Below, in pieces: positions 8,393-17,219 of a DNA stretch of 64,000 nucleotides (the stretch's first letter is position 1; every line of letters starts with the position of its first letter). The notes under the pieces are model-generated. The model searched no databases. It saw only the letters and a list, made by a program, of their open reading frames with translations, and had not been told where the DNA came from. The position numbers and the translations under genes are program-made. Where the stretch lies: positions 1-64,000 of the forward strand of contig JBDROF010000043.1 in the NCBI GenBank assembly GCA_043810345.1. Direction: 5' to 3'. The DNA is from QYOJ01 sp043810345 (lineage in GTDB: Bacteria > Bacteroidota > Bacteroidia > Bacteroidales > FEN-979).

Positions 8393-9055
8393 TTGCTGAT
8401 CTTTCTGGTAATACATTTAAATGAATGGATTTTTTATTGCCATGAGCCAATTTCTCTTTAAGGAGCTTAAGAAACATTTCATTTCTGATCAAAGACGATT
8501 CCATATCATGAGCATCTTAAGATATAAAACTTTAACTTTGTGTTATAAAAGTAATGTGATCAAGTCTTATATAGTCTCAAAGATAGAAAGATAATACGTT
8601 CTGGACGATATCTTTGATCAAAATCATTCAATACTGAGAGAAAATCTTGTAACACAATGTCATTCAGTATAGTAAATGGGATGTGTTCTTAACTTCTGTT
8701 TGACTTTGACCGAAAAAGTCACCGAATTTCGGTGGAAGTGATTGAATCAACATCAGAATCTTCCTTCTTCCAGTTTTCTTTTCCTGAAACACTTCCTGAC
8801 AGTATTCTTCAATTTCGGATAAGATGTCCGGATAAAATCTATTTCATTACACGAAGTTTTTAGACATCTTCCTCATCTAAGATAGTTTAGGGAAATATCC
8901 AAGAAATATACTTCCCGGATAACCGGAATTATCGATTCTTTAAAAGTACGGACAAGTTTTGCCGGGGGATATAAAGTAATCATACCAAATGATTCTTCTC
9001 TGAGTTATAGCAACAATACGTCGTAACATTTTATGAAAAATACCCTGCCCGGAAA
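8393..9055. other. gene-free A/T-rich stretch, possible relics
   Basis: About 660 bp with no open frame of usable length on either strand. On the minus strand a frame around 8378-8520 reads MFLKLLKEKLAHGNKKSIHL and NVLPERSATRLV before a stop; it looks protein-like but has no partner, so it may be the end of a decayed gene. No array of the kind found after 9.5 kb occurs here. Confidence 0.4.
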
Positions 9056-9490
9056 TTAAAATGATATGGTGTATTCATACGGTTCAGGATCGCTGTCTTT
9101 TTTCTCCTGCTTAACGTTAGGCTTATCCGGTTTATGGGTATATAAAACAGTATAGTTGATGCTTACTTTTGGGAGCCTGAAGTTGATCCTGGTTTTTGAT
9201 GTCATTTTCACCCGTACGCCCCTGTTCTTCACCTTTTCGAACTGGAGCAGATGGACCACCCGGATGGCCTCTTCATCGCAATCATAACCAAGTCCTTTCA
9301 ATACGCGTGGATTACTCACAGCGCCATTGTCGTTTATGTCGTATTCAACAATTACAAAGCCCTCCACCTTTGCTTCAAGCGCGGTTTCAGGGTAACGCAG
9401 GTTTTCCGCAATAAATTCCCTGAAAGCCTTACTCCCGCCAGTATATTTTGGCAGGTTCAGAAAACGCTTTTTGTGATGGTGATCAATCAT
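9056..9490 (-). CDS. TonB C-terminal domain protein
   Basis: From the start MIDHHHKKRFLNLPKY the protein has 144 residues. Residues 20-100 form a TonB_C domain: GGSKAFREFIAENLRYPETALEAKVEGFVIVEYDI-type start, GAVSNPRVLKGLGYDCDEEAIRVV and a following strand. In typical energy transducers this domain binds the TonB box of outer-membrane receptors. With this start it has no membrane anchor. A longer frame to 9619 adds a hydrophobic stretch (FVKYIGFIIFPGIFVSV), but its first residues come from an octamer array, so that start is doubtful. No ExbB/ExbD gene is near. Confidence 0.75.
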   Translation of the reverse strand: MIDHHHKKRFLNLPKYTGGSKAFREFIAENLRYPETALEAKVEGFVIVEYDINDNGAVSNPRVLKGLGYDCDEEAIRVVHLLQFEKVKNRGVRVKMTSKTRINFRLPKVSINYTVLYTHKPDKPNVKQEKKDSDPEPYEYTISF

Positions 9491-9591
9491 GGTCGTTATT
9501 TGGGCGGGAACAGATACAAAGATACCAGGAAAAATAATGAATCCTATGTACTTGACGAAGTCCAAAGGAGGGACCAGTACATCCTGACTTT

Positions 9592-9615
9592 GGCACCACG
9601 GCACCACGGCACCAT
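9592..9615. repeat. octamer array GGCACCAC x3
   Basis: Three 8-bp units: GGCACCAC, GGCACCAC, GGCACCAT. It lies 8 bp from the stop codon of the BetR-like regulator. The unit is related to the CACCACTG arrays at 12138 and 62562. Confidence 0.8.
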
Positions 9616-9623
9616 TCACCAGT

Positions 9624-10622
9624 TCACAAAATCCTTCCTTTTAACTCATTGATTTTGGTAGTAAGGATGTGAAAAAACCGCTGCCGCTCTTTTTCAGAAG
9701 TGCTGCTGATCAGGGTCGATTTCTTGATGAGGTTAATCAGGGAGGATTCAATCTGATGGCAAAATTGGGGATTCTCCGTCACCAACAGATTGATGACGTT
9801 GTAAGTCAGGAAGGTCTTTAGCTGACCATCTTTCGACACGAAGATGGTATTATCTCCCAGCAGGACTTCATTGCAGTACAACCGGTAATTCCCTTCAACT
9901 CCTTCAGGCGTTTCACCATATAAGTACCGGAACCCGGCTGCGGCTTGTTGCTCCAGGTGATTGACCATGACCTCAACCTTGTCCAGTACCATCAGGGCAT
10001 CTGTCTTGTCTGAAAAGTAGCCGCATACACAGCAGAATTCAATCTGCCGGATCAGGCTGTTGAAGGTCTCTTCATTCCATAGCTCAACGGTAGGGATCCT
10101 GTTGTAAGTTAATAAAATAGTTCTGACCAGCTCCATGATCTGGTCGGGGACATCAACCGTGAACTTTTTCTGCTCATACCCGGGTGTGGTAAAAAGGACC
10201 TTGTTCCAGAAGAAAGTCTTGAAAGCGAAGAGTTCAGGGAACTCAAAAAAATGAAAGATGGGTATGTCTTTCGCTGAGTAAAAGACCTCCTTTTGTTTGC
10301 ATGCATGGGCATACTTTATCTCGGAAAGGATGTTCTGCAGCCACTGCAGAAAGCTGAGCCCCTGTTCGCCGATAGCCATGGAATTGAACACAATCTGGTG
10401 GCTGTCGATACAGAACAAAGTATCCAGCGAGACCTGGTAATGGGAACAGAGAACCTGTAATTCCGAGATTGTTAATTCCTTCTCTCCCCGGATTCGCCGG
10501 TAAGCGCTGTCGTAACTGATCTCCAGTAAATCGGAGATGTCATGCACGAAGGAAACATGGTTCGGGATACGTTCTTTAATTGACTGAAAAAGAACCTGCT
10601 GGATAGAAATTTCCGGTTCCAT
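9624..10622 (-). CDS. BetR-like helix-turn-helix regulator
   Basis: From the start MEPEISIQQVLFQSIKE the protein has 331 residues. The N-terminal HTH (LLEISYDSAYRRIRGEKELTI, then ELQVLCSHYQVSLDTLF) matches a Bacteroidota regulator group with BetR-type HTH. The remaining 260 residues form a large helical domain with no catalytic motif, probably ligand- or protein-binding. The upstream 120 bp hold several TTTGCA/TGCAAA words including a perfect 12-bp palindrome, and similar words lie in the promoter region of the next gene, so auto- and co-regulation are plausible but unproven. Confidence 0.8.
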   Translation of the reverse strand: MEPEISIQQVLFQSIKERIPNHVSFVHDISDLLEISYDSAYRRIRGEKELTISELQVLCSHYQVSLDTLFCIDSHQIVFNSMAIGEQGLSFLQWLQNILSEIKYAHACKQKEVFYSAKDIPIFHFFEFPELFAFKTFFWNKVLFTTPGYEQKKFTVDVPDQIMELVRTILLTYNRIPTVELWNEETFNSLIRQIEFCCVCGYFSDKTDALMVLDKVEVMVNHLEQQAAAGFRYLYGETPEGVEGNYRLYCNEVLLGDNTIFVSKDGQLKTFLTYNVINLLVTENPQFCHQIESSLINLIKKSTLISSTSEKERQRFFHILTTKINELKGRIL

Positions 10623-10641
10623 CCTGCAATTTACAACGAAA

Positions 10642-10732
10642 ATTTGCAAAACATACAAACGGCGTCAATTTATTTTGCAAAAATGCAAATTCAGAGAGTT
10701 TTTACATGGTATAATTGCATTATTTGCAAATA
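10642..10732. promoter_or_regulatory. cluster of TTTGCAAA-type candidate operators
   Basis: ATTTGCAAAA at 10642-10651, TTTTGCAAAAATGCAAAT at 10673-10690, and the perfect palindrome TATTTGCAAATA at 10721-10732. They sit directly upstream of the BetR-like gene. The same core recurs upstream of the FISUMP gene. Some copies may simply belong to A/T-rich promoter DNA. Confidence 0.45.
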
Positions 10733-10740
10733 AATCTCTA

Positions 10741-11925
10741 TTAATCCCTGATGCACCTTACCGAAAGGCCGGAAGTATTACCTGAAACGGAAAATAGTAC
10801 ATGGATGTTCTGGTTGTTCAGGTAAAGACTGTGAACATAAGCGCTATCCTGAGGTGTTGATGTCCACCATTGACATATTTCACCCTGAGCATTAAAGGAT
10901 CCCGAATAATCACGGTATCCACCCGGCAGAGCAAAGATGCTCCCAGGATTAACTCCCTTATTGGGTTCGTGCCAATTAACTGTCCCGGCCTCCTTCAATT
11001 TGCTTCCTGCCTGGGTTGCACCTCCCATGCAATTTACCAGCGACAACCATTCGCTTTGTGACGGAACGTGCCAACCCACCGGACAAAGATGATGGCTATC
11101 CCGAATAGCGAAACCATTATACAACCTGCCATAAATCCGGCTGAAAGCAGTGTCATTCTGGTAATCGCTATAAGCGCTGCTGTTGAGGTTGCTCCATTCG
11201 GCATCATCGGTTACCCTTGGAATAATATCTCCGTTTCGGTACCGGGTTACTTGTAAATTCTCAGCCATCCACACCTGTCCCCCAAGAGCAAGGGTATGAT
11301 ACACATTCCCGTCAATATCAAAAACCGAATCCTGTAGAATCGAAAACGAACTTCCCATGAAAATTCTCAGGGAAGGATCAGGGTTCAAAGCGTATTGTTC
11401 CAGCTTTGTTTTATTCCTTTCATATTCTTTCTGGCTTCCTTTAATGGGAATTTTGGTTTTTGCACTGAAAATCGCTCCGACCCCCAGGCCTATACCTGTT
11501 GAAACCATAATCGGAATGACCGGGAGCAAGAAACCACCAAACAGAAACCTTACAGGATGAATATTTTCCGCAAGATTTTTCGAATAAACAGCACTCACAA
11601 CACCTCCAACAACAAGTCCCGACACCCCACCAACCAGCAATGCAAACCCCTTCCCCTGCCTTCGTACTTTTATAACATCTATGTTCTTGATGTCAAATTC
11701 TGAAACATCATAATCACCGGTGTAATAATCATTTTTCCACGGCGAATCTGATACCATGACCGATGAGTCCTTCACTTCAAATAAGATACCTGACATTCCT
11801 CTCAACCCCGGTTTCGGGATGATCCAGGTGTGGTAAAATTTATTGAGGGCGACCGAATCGGTTTGTGCCTGTGATGTCTGAATGACGCACAGGATAAAAA
11901 TTGGGACTAAAACAAATGTTTTCAT
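10741..11925 (-). CDS. FISUMP domain surface protein
   Basis: 394 residues with signal peptide MKTFVLVPIFILCVIQTSQA. Residues about 200-394 form a Fibrobacter succinogenes major paralogous domain (FISUMP): QVWMAENLQVTRYRNGD, HLCPVGWHVPSQSEWLSL, GYRDYSGSF, WWTSTP and the terminal GLSVRCIRD. Between 93 and 153 lie two Gly-rich hydrophobic segments that could insert into a membrane, unusual for a purely secreted FISUMP protein. Its role is probably at the cell surface; no activity is known. It is transcribed towards the BetR-like gene and shares TTTGCA words in its upstream region. Confidence 0.88.
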   Translation of the reverse strand: MKTFVLVPIFILCVIQTSQAQTDSVALNKFYHTWIIPKPGLRGMSGILFEVKDSSVMVSDSPWKNDYYTGDYDVSEFDIKNIDVIKVRRQGKGFALLVGGVSGLVVGGVVSAVYSKNLAENIHPVRFLFGGFLLPVIPIMVSTGIGLGVGAIFSAKTKIPIKGSQKEYERNKTKLEQYALNPDPSLRIFMGSSFSILQDSVFDIDGNVYHTLALGGQVWMAENLQVTRYRNGDIIPRVTDDAEWSNLNSSAYSDYQNDTAFSRIYGRLYNGFAIRDSHHLCPVGWHVPSQSEWLSLVNCMGGATQAGSKLKEAGTVNWHEPNKGVNPGSIFALPGGYRDYSGSFNAQGEICQWWTSTPQDSAYVHSLYLNNQNIHVLFSVSGNTSGLSVRCIRD

Positions 11926-12010
11926 GAACGGATTATTTTTGGATTTTTCAAATCAAAAGTAATACAGGAAAAAGGGCATTCAAAACTGATTTTCACGAAG
12001 GGAGATCTTC

Positions 12011-12100
12011 AATTTGCAGAAAATATAAAATCAGGAGCCGGACGGGAAAGAATTAGTAAAATTTGCAAAATCCGCTATGAATGTTGAGATTATTTGCATA
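12011..12100. promoter_or_regulatory. TTTGCA-type motifs upstream of the FISUMP gene
   Basis: AATTTGCAGA at 12011-12020, ATTTGCAAAA at 12061-12070 and TATTTGCATA at 12091-12100, 85-175 bp before the FISUMP start. They share the core with the cluster upstream of the BetR-like regulator. Confidence 0.4.
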
Positions 12101-12137
12101 GAATAAGAAAAATAACCCGACACATTCGCAGGAACCT

Positions 12138-12183
12138 CACCACTGCACCACTGCACCACTGCACCACTGCACCACTGCACCAC
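12138..12183. repeat. octamer array CACCACTG x5.75
   Basis: Five perfect 8-bp units CACCACTG and a partial sixth. It ends 3 bp before the stop codon of the DUF5686 gene. The same unit, mixed with CACCACCG, occurs at 62562-62625. Confidence 0.9.
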
Positions 12184-12186
12184 GGG

Positions 12187-14691
12187 TCAAAACGGAAAGA
12201 CCACACTCACCTTGTACGCAAAATTATCCCCGACCTTATCAAATGAGTAAGGCCCCCAGCGGTAAAAAGCGCCGACCCCGATGGTATACACCCGTAGGTT
12301 TACCAGGTTGTTGATCAACAGGCCGGTTTCGTAATAACCAAGGTTCATCTCGCGTAGGTTATCTGTGGAGTAGCTGTACCGGTCCTTATGCTCCAGCCAG
12401 CCAAAGCCGATGTTCTGGGAGATGGCAGGTTCGGGATGGAACCACTTCTTTCCCTTGAAGAGAAGGTATTTGAAATCGTGATAGAGATAAAGCGCTACAT
12501 AGGCGTTGGAGAGGAATTCAGTGGACCGCATGGTGGCAAAGGTGTTTGGTGCGAACAGGGTGATCAGTCGGTAGGTACCGTTGCCATTGTAAAGGTTACA
12601 GGCCGGGATCGGCTGGTCGACATAGCCTGCATTGACCTGCATGGTAAAATCACCCAGGTACTTCAACTTGAAGGTTTTCCTGACCTTCAGATCCACGCGG
12701 TTATAATTGTATTCCCCGCCAAGTAACCCCCGGATCCCCCGGGTATAATTGAGCCATATGATCGGGTATTTAGTGCCGAGCGAGAGTTTGGTCTCCACGG
12801 TTTGCAGGAATTTCTCCTTGTAAGCCCATTTGAATCCGGCCGAAACCTCCGTGAAGACAAACTCATTCTCCAGCAGGGTGGCAGTGCCCTCATACGTGGC
12901 CAGATCATAGGTCGTGCTCTTTTTGAACTGGCGGGAGAGGCTTACCTCCCATAACAGGTACTTCAGGGTGCGGAAAGTGATCCCGGCGCTGACCGACTGG
13001 GTCCGGTCCAGTTTGGTGATGAGAAGCGTAGACCAGTTGCCTGTCAGGGTAGGGCGTGTATCATCAAAGAACCTCACCCCCCCCGATTCGATCAGGTCAT
13101 AGAAGTAAGCGGCATGGATATTCACGTCGTTTCGCCGGTTGATCAGGAAGTTCACATCGGCTCCGTACTTGCTGGTGGAGATGGCGAAGGAGTACTGATA
13201 AAAACCACCTATCTTGAACCATCTCGATAACCGGTCGCTAGTATGGATCCCTAGTCCCAGCATCAACCCTTCATACCGGTTATACCCAAGGATCTTATCC
13301 AGATCGAAATCAACCGGTCCCCAGGGGATCCGTCCCGACATGAGGGTCTGGAACGACTTGGCCAGCTTATCAAGGTTATGCTCCTCTCCAATACTATCCA
13401 GCGTGTGGTAAGTTCTCCGGTCCCGGTTAGAAAGAGTATCTACCCGGTATAAATTCCAGTACTCCTCATTCCGTTTGGTCGCATCCTTGTCCACCTCGAT
13501 GTCGAGATGATTGAACTCACGGCGGATGAGTTCTGGATTCAGCACGATATCCCGGATATAACTCCGGCCGCTGCCGATCGCCTTGTACTTCCCAATCTGG
13601 AGATTGGTAAAGACGACATCCGTATTTAACTGTACCGGGAACCAGTGTTCCCCGTCTACCAGTTTATACATCTGCTGAATCCTGATCTGGAGTCCTTCCT
13701 TACCTGCCGGTTCGGCAATCACATTCTGGATCCCCCACTTGTGTGAGTTGATCGAGAGGGTCCCTTTCAGTCCGTCGAAGTTGGTTCCTTTCCTGGGGCG
13801 GAAGGAGATGATAAATACGGTATCCCGCTCCGTGTAGGTGGTATCCTCGATCTTGAAGAAATACTTGCCCAGGCTTCCCCCGCTGATTGGGTTTACATAA
13901 CTACTTTGAAATATCGTTATGAATGGCTTGTAGAAGGAGAAAGACTGGATCTGGGTGGTGAGGAAGACAAAGATCGGATCCTTGAAACCCGACATTTTCG
14001 TGGCTACCACGTCGTTATAACTCCTGTCGGGATAGAGGAATTTCCGTTTGGTCACATTCTCCATCAGGAACAGATACTGCTGGCTGATCAGTTTCTCGAT
14101 TCCAGTCATCAGTGAATCCATCACGGCACTATCCTGCATCAGGCTATCCTGGGCCTCATCAAACCGGAATTCCAACCCTGCAAATGCTGTAGACCGGGTT
14201 GAATCGGTAAAACGGCTCCCCACACTGGTGTCGGCATCAATGGTGAAGATGGTCTTCTCGTACATGGTGTAGGAGAATGATTTCAGCTTTTCCGGGTCGT
14301 TGAGATCCCGGTTATCCACGGCGTTTTTGATGATCCGGTGAGCCGGGTTGATCCCCGGGAGGATCTCCACCTCCTGGAGTTCAATCTCTTTACGTTCCAG
14401 ATAGATGATCAGATTTTGCGTTTTCTGACCAACGGGACAAAGCAGTTGATCGTACCCGACATAAGAAAATTTCAGGCTGCGGATGGGTTGCGAATAACTG
14501 AACCTGAACTTGCCATCAATGTCAGAGGTCCCGCCATAATTGCTTTGATTGATGACGATATTGACAAACGCCAGCGGTTCTTTTGTTTTTGAGTCAAACA
14601 CCCTGCCGGAAACGACAAAGGTATCCTGTGAAAAAAGCCCCAATGGGAATACAAACAAGAGAAGGTAAAATAAACAGAACCGAACACACAT
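12187..14691 (-). CDS. DUF5686/carboxypeptidase-regulatory-like outer-membrane protein
   Basis: From the start MCVRFCLFYLLLFVFPLGLF the protein has 834 residues with a signal peptide. A carboxypeptidase-regulatory-like Ig domain follows (VVSGRVFDSKTKEPLAFVNI, GTSDIDGKFRFSY, YLERKEIELQEVEI), then a long DUF5686 region with alternating beta strands (YMLGLGIHTSDRL-like, GGFYQYSFAIS, TKYPIIWLNYTRG) that fits an outer-membrane barrel. The C-terminus VVFPF ends in Phe, as outer-membrane barrels often do. Function unknown. It is monocistronic, with octamer arrays on both sides. Confidence 0.88.
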   Translation of the reverse strand: MCVRFCLFYLLLFVFPLGLFSQDTFVVSGRVFDSKTKEPLAFVNIVINQSNYGGTSDIDGKFRFSYSQPIRSLKFSYVGYDQLLCPVGQKTQNLIIYLERKEIELQEVEILPGINPAHRIIKNAVDNRDLNDPEKLKSFSYTMYEKTIFTIDADTSVGSRFTDSTRSTAFAGLEFRFDEAQDSLMQDSAVMDSLMTGIEKLISQQYLFLMENVTKRKFLYPDRSYNDVVATKMSGFKDPIFVFLTTQIQSFSFYKPFITIFQSSYVNPISGGSLGKYFFKIEDTTYTERDTVFIISFRPRKGTNFDGLKGTLSINSHKWGIQNVIAEPAGKEGLQIRIQQMYKLVDGEHWFPVQLNTDVVFTNLQIGKYKAIGSGRSYIRDIVLNPELIRREFNHLDIEVDKDATKRNEEYWNLYRVDTLSNRDRRTYHTLDSIGEEHNLDKLAKSFQTLMSGRIPWGPVDFDLDKILGYNRYEGLMLGLGIHTSDRLSRWFKIGGFYQYSFAISTSKYGADVNFLINRRNDVNIHAAYFYDLIESGGVRFFDDTRPTLTGNWSTLLITKLDRTQSVSAGITFRTLKYLLWEVSLSRQFKKSTTYDLATYEGTATLLENEFVFTEVSAGFKWAYKEKFLQTVETKLSLGTKYPIIWLNYTRGIRGLLGGEYNYNRVDLKVRKTFKLKYLGDFTMQVNAGYVDQPIPACNLYNGNGTYRLITLFAPNTFATMRSTEFLSNAYVALYLYHDFKYLLFKGKKWFHPEPAISQNIGFGWLEHKDRYSYSTDNLREMNLGYYETGLLINNLVNLRVYTIGVGAFYRWGPYSFDKVGDNFAYKVSVVFPF

Positions 14692-14715
14692 AACCTGGAA
14701 TTTGTCAAATTTACA

Positions 14716-14779
14716 CATTTCACCATTTCACTATTTCGCTATTTCACTATTTCGCTATTTCGCTATTTCACTATTTTAT
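14716..14779. repeat. octamer array TATTTCGC/CATTTCAC x8
   Basis: Eight 8-bp units in phase: two CATTTCAC, then TATTTCGC and TATTTCAC in mixed order, the last degenerate. It fills most of the divergent gap between the DUF5686 and methyltransferase genes. The same units occur at 57977 (reverse orientation) and 62530. Confidence 0.9.
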
Positions 14780-14818
14780 CTATTCAATCCTTACCTTTGC
14801 AAAAACTCCCCGCCCCCC

Positions 14819-15973
14819 ATGCCCACCCCCTTCCCCGTTATCGCAAAAACCCTCTCCGGACTCGAAGAATCTCTGGCCTCTGAACTGCAGGAAATGGGCA
14901 TCCGGGCCGAATTGCTTCACCGGGCAGTCAGGTTTGAAAGCGATAATGAAATCCTCTATAAGATAAATTACTGCTCCCGTCTTGCGCTCCGCTTCCTGAA
15001 ATTTATCACCTCGTTTGAAGTAACAAAACAGCAGGATCTCTACGACCAGATCCATGCCATCCCTTGGGAGGAGTTCATCACCGAATATCACACCTTCGCC
15101 ATCGATGCCGTGATCAGTCAATCTGCCTTTACCAACACCCTCTTTGTTGCCCAGAAAGCAAAAGATGCCATAGCCGACCGGTTCAGGTTACTGTATGGGA
15201 AACGTCCCTCGGTGGACCTTGACCATCCCGATCTGCGCATCAACATCCACCTGTACAAAGAACAGTGTACGGTATCCCTGGATAGCTCGGGTCCCTCTTT
15301 GCATAAACGAGGGTACCGGAAACGGACCTGGGAAGCGCCTATCAGTGAGGTGTTGGCGGCAGGACTGATCCGCTTGTCCGGATGGAATCAGCAAATCCCG
15401 ATGTATGATCCGATGTGCGGTTCGGGAACCATTCCGATGGAAGCTGCCATGCTGGCTTCAGAAACCCCGGCAGGATTTTTCCGCCAGGAATTTGGATTCA
15501 TGAAGTGGCGCGACTTTGATGCAACCCTCTGGGAACGTGTCAAAGCGGAAGCCAACGCACATATCCGGCCGGTGACAGTCCCTATCCGTGGCTCCGACAA
15601 AGCCCGTCAGGCGATCCATGCAGCCAAGATAAATACGCAGAAAACACATCTTGGATCCGCAGTCCGGTTTACCGCTTCCAATTTTCACGCCACCAAACCC
15701 CCGTTCGAATCGGGACTGATGCTGATGAATCCTCCCTATGACGAACGGATCCAGCTCGACGATGCAATTGCATTCTACCGTAGCCTGGGCGACTCCCTGA
15801 AACACCTCTATCCCGGATGGCAGGTCTGGATCATCTCCTCCGACCTGAAGGCACTGAAGTTTTTCGGTCTGAAACACTCCTGCAAAATTCCCCTCTTCAA
15901 CGGACCCCTTGAATGCCGGTTCGTGAAGTTCGATTTATACGAAGGGACGAAGGATGAAGAACGTAAGACGTAA
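14819..15973 (+). CDS. THUMP-domain 23S rRNA methyltransferase, RlmL-like
   Basis: From the start MPTPFPVIAKTLSGLEESL the protein has 384 residues; an upstream open frame is encoded by the octamer array and is rejected. The N-terminus (AKTLSGLEESLASELQEMG) and the THUMP region (YDQIHAIPWEEF) are typical of RlmL. The Rossmann domain has PMCGSGTIPMEAAM for SAM binding and the catalytic NPPYDERI. It likely makes N2-methylguanosine in 23S rRNA. It lacks the second RlmK-like domain of the E. coli enzyme. The last codons and the stop TAA 15971-15973 lie in a heptamer array. Confidence 0.9.
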   Translation: MPTPFPVIAKTLSGLEESLASELQEMGIRAELLHRAVRFESDNEILYKINYCSRLALRFLKFITSFEVTKQQDLYDQIHAIPWEEFITEYHTFAIDAVISQSAFTNTLFVAQKAKDAIADRFRLLYGKRPSVDLDHPDLRINIHLYKEQCTVSLDSSGPSLHKRGYRKRTWEAPISEVLAAGLIRLSGWNQQIPMYDPMCGSGTIPMEAAMLASETPAGFFRQEFGFMKWRDFDATLWERVKAEANAHIRPVTVPIRGSDKARQAIHAAKINTQKTHLGSAVRFTASNFHATKPPFESGLMLMNPPYDERIQLDDAIAFYRSLGDSLKHLYPGWQVWIISSDLKALKFFGLKHSCKIPLFNGPLECRFVKFDLYEGTKDEERKT

Positions 15974-15999
15974 GACGTAAGACGTAAGACGTGAGACGT
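15961..15999. repeat. heptamer array ACGTAAG x5
   Basis: Four perfect 7-bp units ACGTAAG, one ACGTGAG and a partial. The stop codon and the last residues of the RlmL-like gene are read from the first two units. Confidence 0.9.
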
Positions 16000-16025
16000 A
16001 CAATATCCTAGTTATATCTCTGATT

Positions 16026-16166
16026 GGCAATGCTGGCAATGGTGGCAATGATGGCAATGATGGCAATGATGGCAATGCTGGCAATGATGGCAATGGTGGC
16101 AATGATGGCAATGGTGGCAATGATGACAATGATGGCAATGCTGGCAATGGTGGCAATGATGGCAAT
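16026..16166. repeat. nonamer array GGCAATGNT x15
   Basis: About fifteen 9-bp units of GGCAATG followed by AT, GT or CT, ending with a partial GGCAAT. The variable position alternates between A, G and C with no simple order. It ends 36 bp before pfkA. Being a multiple of three it yields a Leu-Pro-rich open frame on the minus strand, which I treat as spurious. Confidence 0.9.
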
Positions 16167-16202
16167 AAATCAATACCTTTGATGTATTAAACTTTTGCTT
16201 TT

Positions 16203-17183
16203 ATGAAACGAATCGAAAACATCGGAGTTTTCACCTCAGGTGGAGATTCCCCGGGCATGAATGCAGCCATCAGAGCTGTAGTCCGGACCGGCATCTGGGA
16301 AGGTTATGACATGTTTGGGATCTACCGGGGGTATGAAGGATTGATCGACGATCAGATTGAACCCCTTTACAGCCATTCGGTCTCCAATATCATACAGCGG
16401 GGTGGAACCATCCTGAAAACATCCCGGAGCAAGCGTTTTATGACTCTCGAAGGGAGGGCGAAAGCTTATGAGAACCTTATGAAGCACAACATCAATGCAC
16501 TGGTGGCTATAGGGGGAAACGGGACCTTTACCGGGGCTGCCGAGTTTACGAAAGAGTTTGATATTCCGGTGATCGGACTACCGGGAACCATCGATAACGA
16601 CCTCTATGGCACCGACTATACCATCGGTTTCGATACCGCCATCAACACCGTGGTCGAGGCTACCGACAAGATCCGCGATACCGCAACTGCCCACGACCGC
16701 CTGTTCTTCATCCAGGTGATGGGCAGGGATTCCGGGTACATCGCTCTCTGGAGCGGCGTGGCTTGCGGGGCTGAATTCATCCTGGTACCCGAAACCAAGA
16801 CCTACATCGATAACCTGACCCGGCTGGTGAAACACGATATCAGGAAAAACAAAACCTCCGGGATCGTGATCGTAGCAGAGGGAGATGATGCCGGAGATGC
16901 CGAAGCAATCGCAGCCAGGGTAAAGGAACAGCTTCCTGACCTGCAGACACGGGTCACCATCCTGGGGCATATCCAGCGGGGAGGTTCTCCCTCCGCCTGG
17001 GACCGGATGCTGGCCAGCATGCTGGGATATGCTTCCATCACAGCGCTGAAGGAGGGTCAGCAGGGGGTCATGGTCGGACTGATCAACAAGCAGATCGTCT
17101 ATACCCCCTTTGAAGAGGCTATTAAAAGCAGAAAAGGAATGATCCTCGATCTGCTGGAGATGTCGCGGGTACTGGCTTTGTAG
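16203..17183 (+). CDS. pfkA: 6-phosphofructokinase
   Basis: 326 residues, full length for ATP-dependent PfkA. Phosphorylates fructose 6-phosphate to fructose 1,6-bisphosphate in glycolysis. Motifs: TSGGDSPGMNAAIRA at 11-25, PGTIDNDLYGTD at 127-138 with the catalytic Asp, MGRDSGYIAL, and GHIQRGGSPSAWDRM. The nucleotide loop reads IGGNGTFTG, so N106 replaces the usual Asp (E. coli D103) that helps bind Mg; the following Gly is of the ATP type rather than the PPi type. Tandem arrays lie on both sides. Confidence 0.95.
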   Translation: MKRIENIGVFTSGGDSPGMNAAIRAVVRTGIWEGYDMFGIYRGYEGLIDDQIEPLYSHSVSNIIQRGGTILKTSRSKRFMTLEGRAKAYENLMKHNINALVAIGGNGTFTGAAEFTKEFDIPVIGLPGTIDNDLYGTDYTIGFDTAINTVVEATDKIRDTATAHDRLFFIQVMGRDSGYIALWSGVACGAEFILVPETKTYIDNLTRLVKHDIRKNKTSGIVIVAEGDDAGDAEAIAARVKEQLPDLQTRVTILGHIQRGGSPSAWDRMLASMLGYASITALKEGQQGVMVGLINKQIVYTPFEEAIKSRKGMILDLLEMSRVLAL

Positions 17184-17186
17184 AAA

Positions 17187-17218
17187 TAGTGAGGTAGTGA
17201 GGTAGCGAGGAAGCGAAA
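17187..17218. repeat. octamer array TAGTGAGG/TAGCGAGG x4
   Basis: Two TAGTGAGG, one TAGCGAGG, and a degenerate AAGCGAAA. It begins 4 bp after the pfkA stop. The unit is the reverse complement of the GCTACCTC family at 36199 and 61962. Confidence 0.8.
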
Positions 17219-17219
17219 C

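Noticed and set aside
15935..16165. Minus-strand open frame of Leu-Pro-Ser repeats
   Set aside because: It is produced by the 9-bp tandem array and has no independent coding signal.
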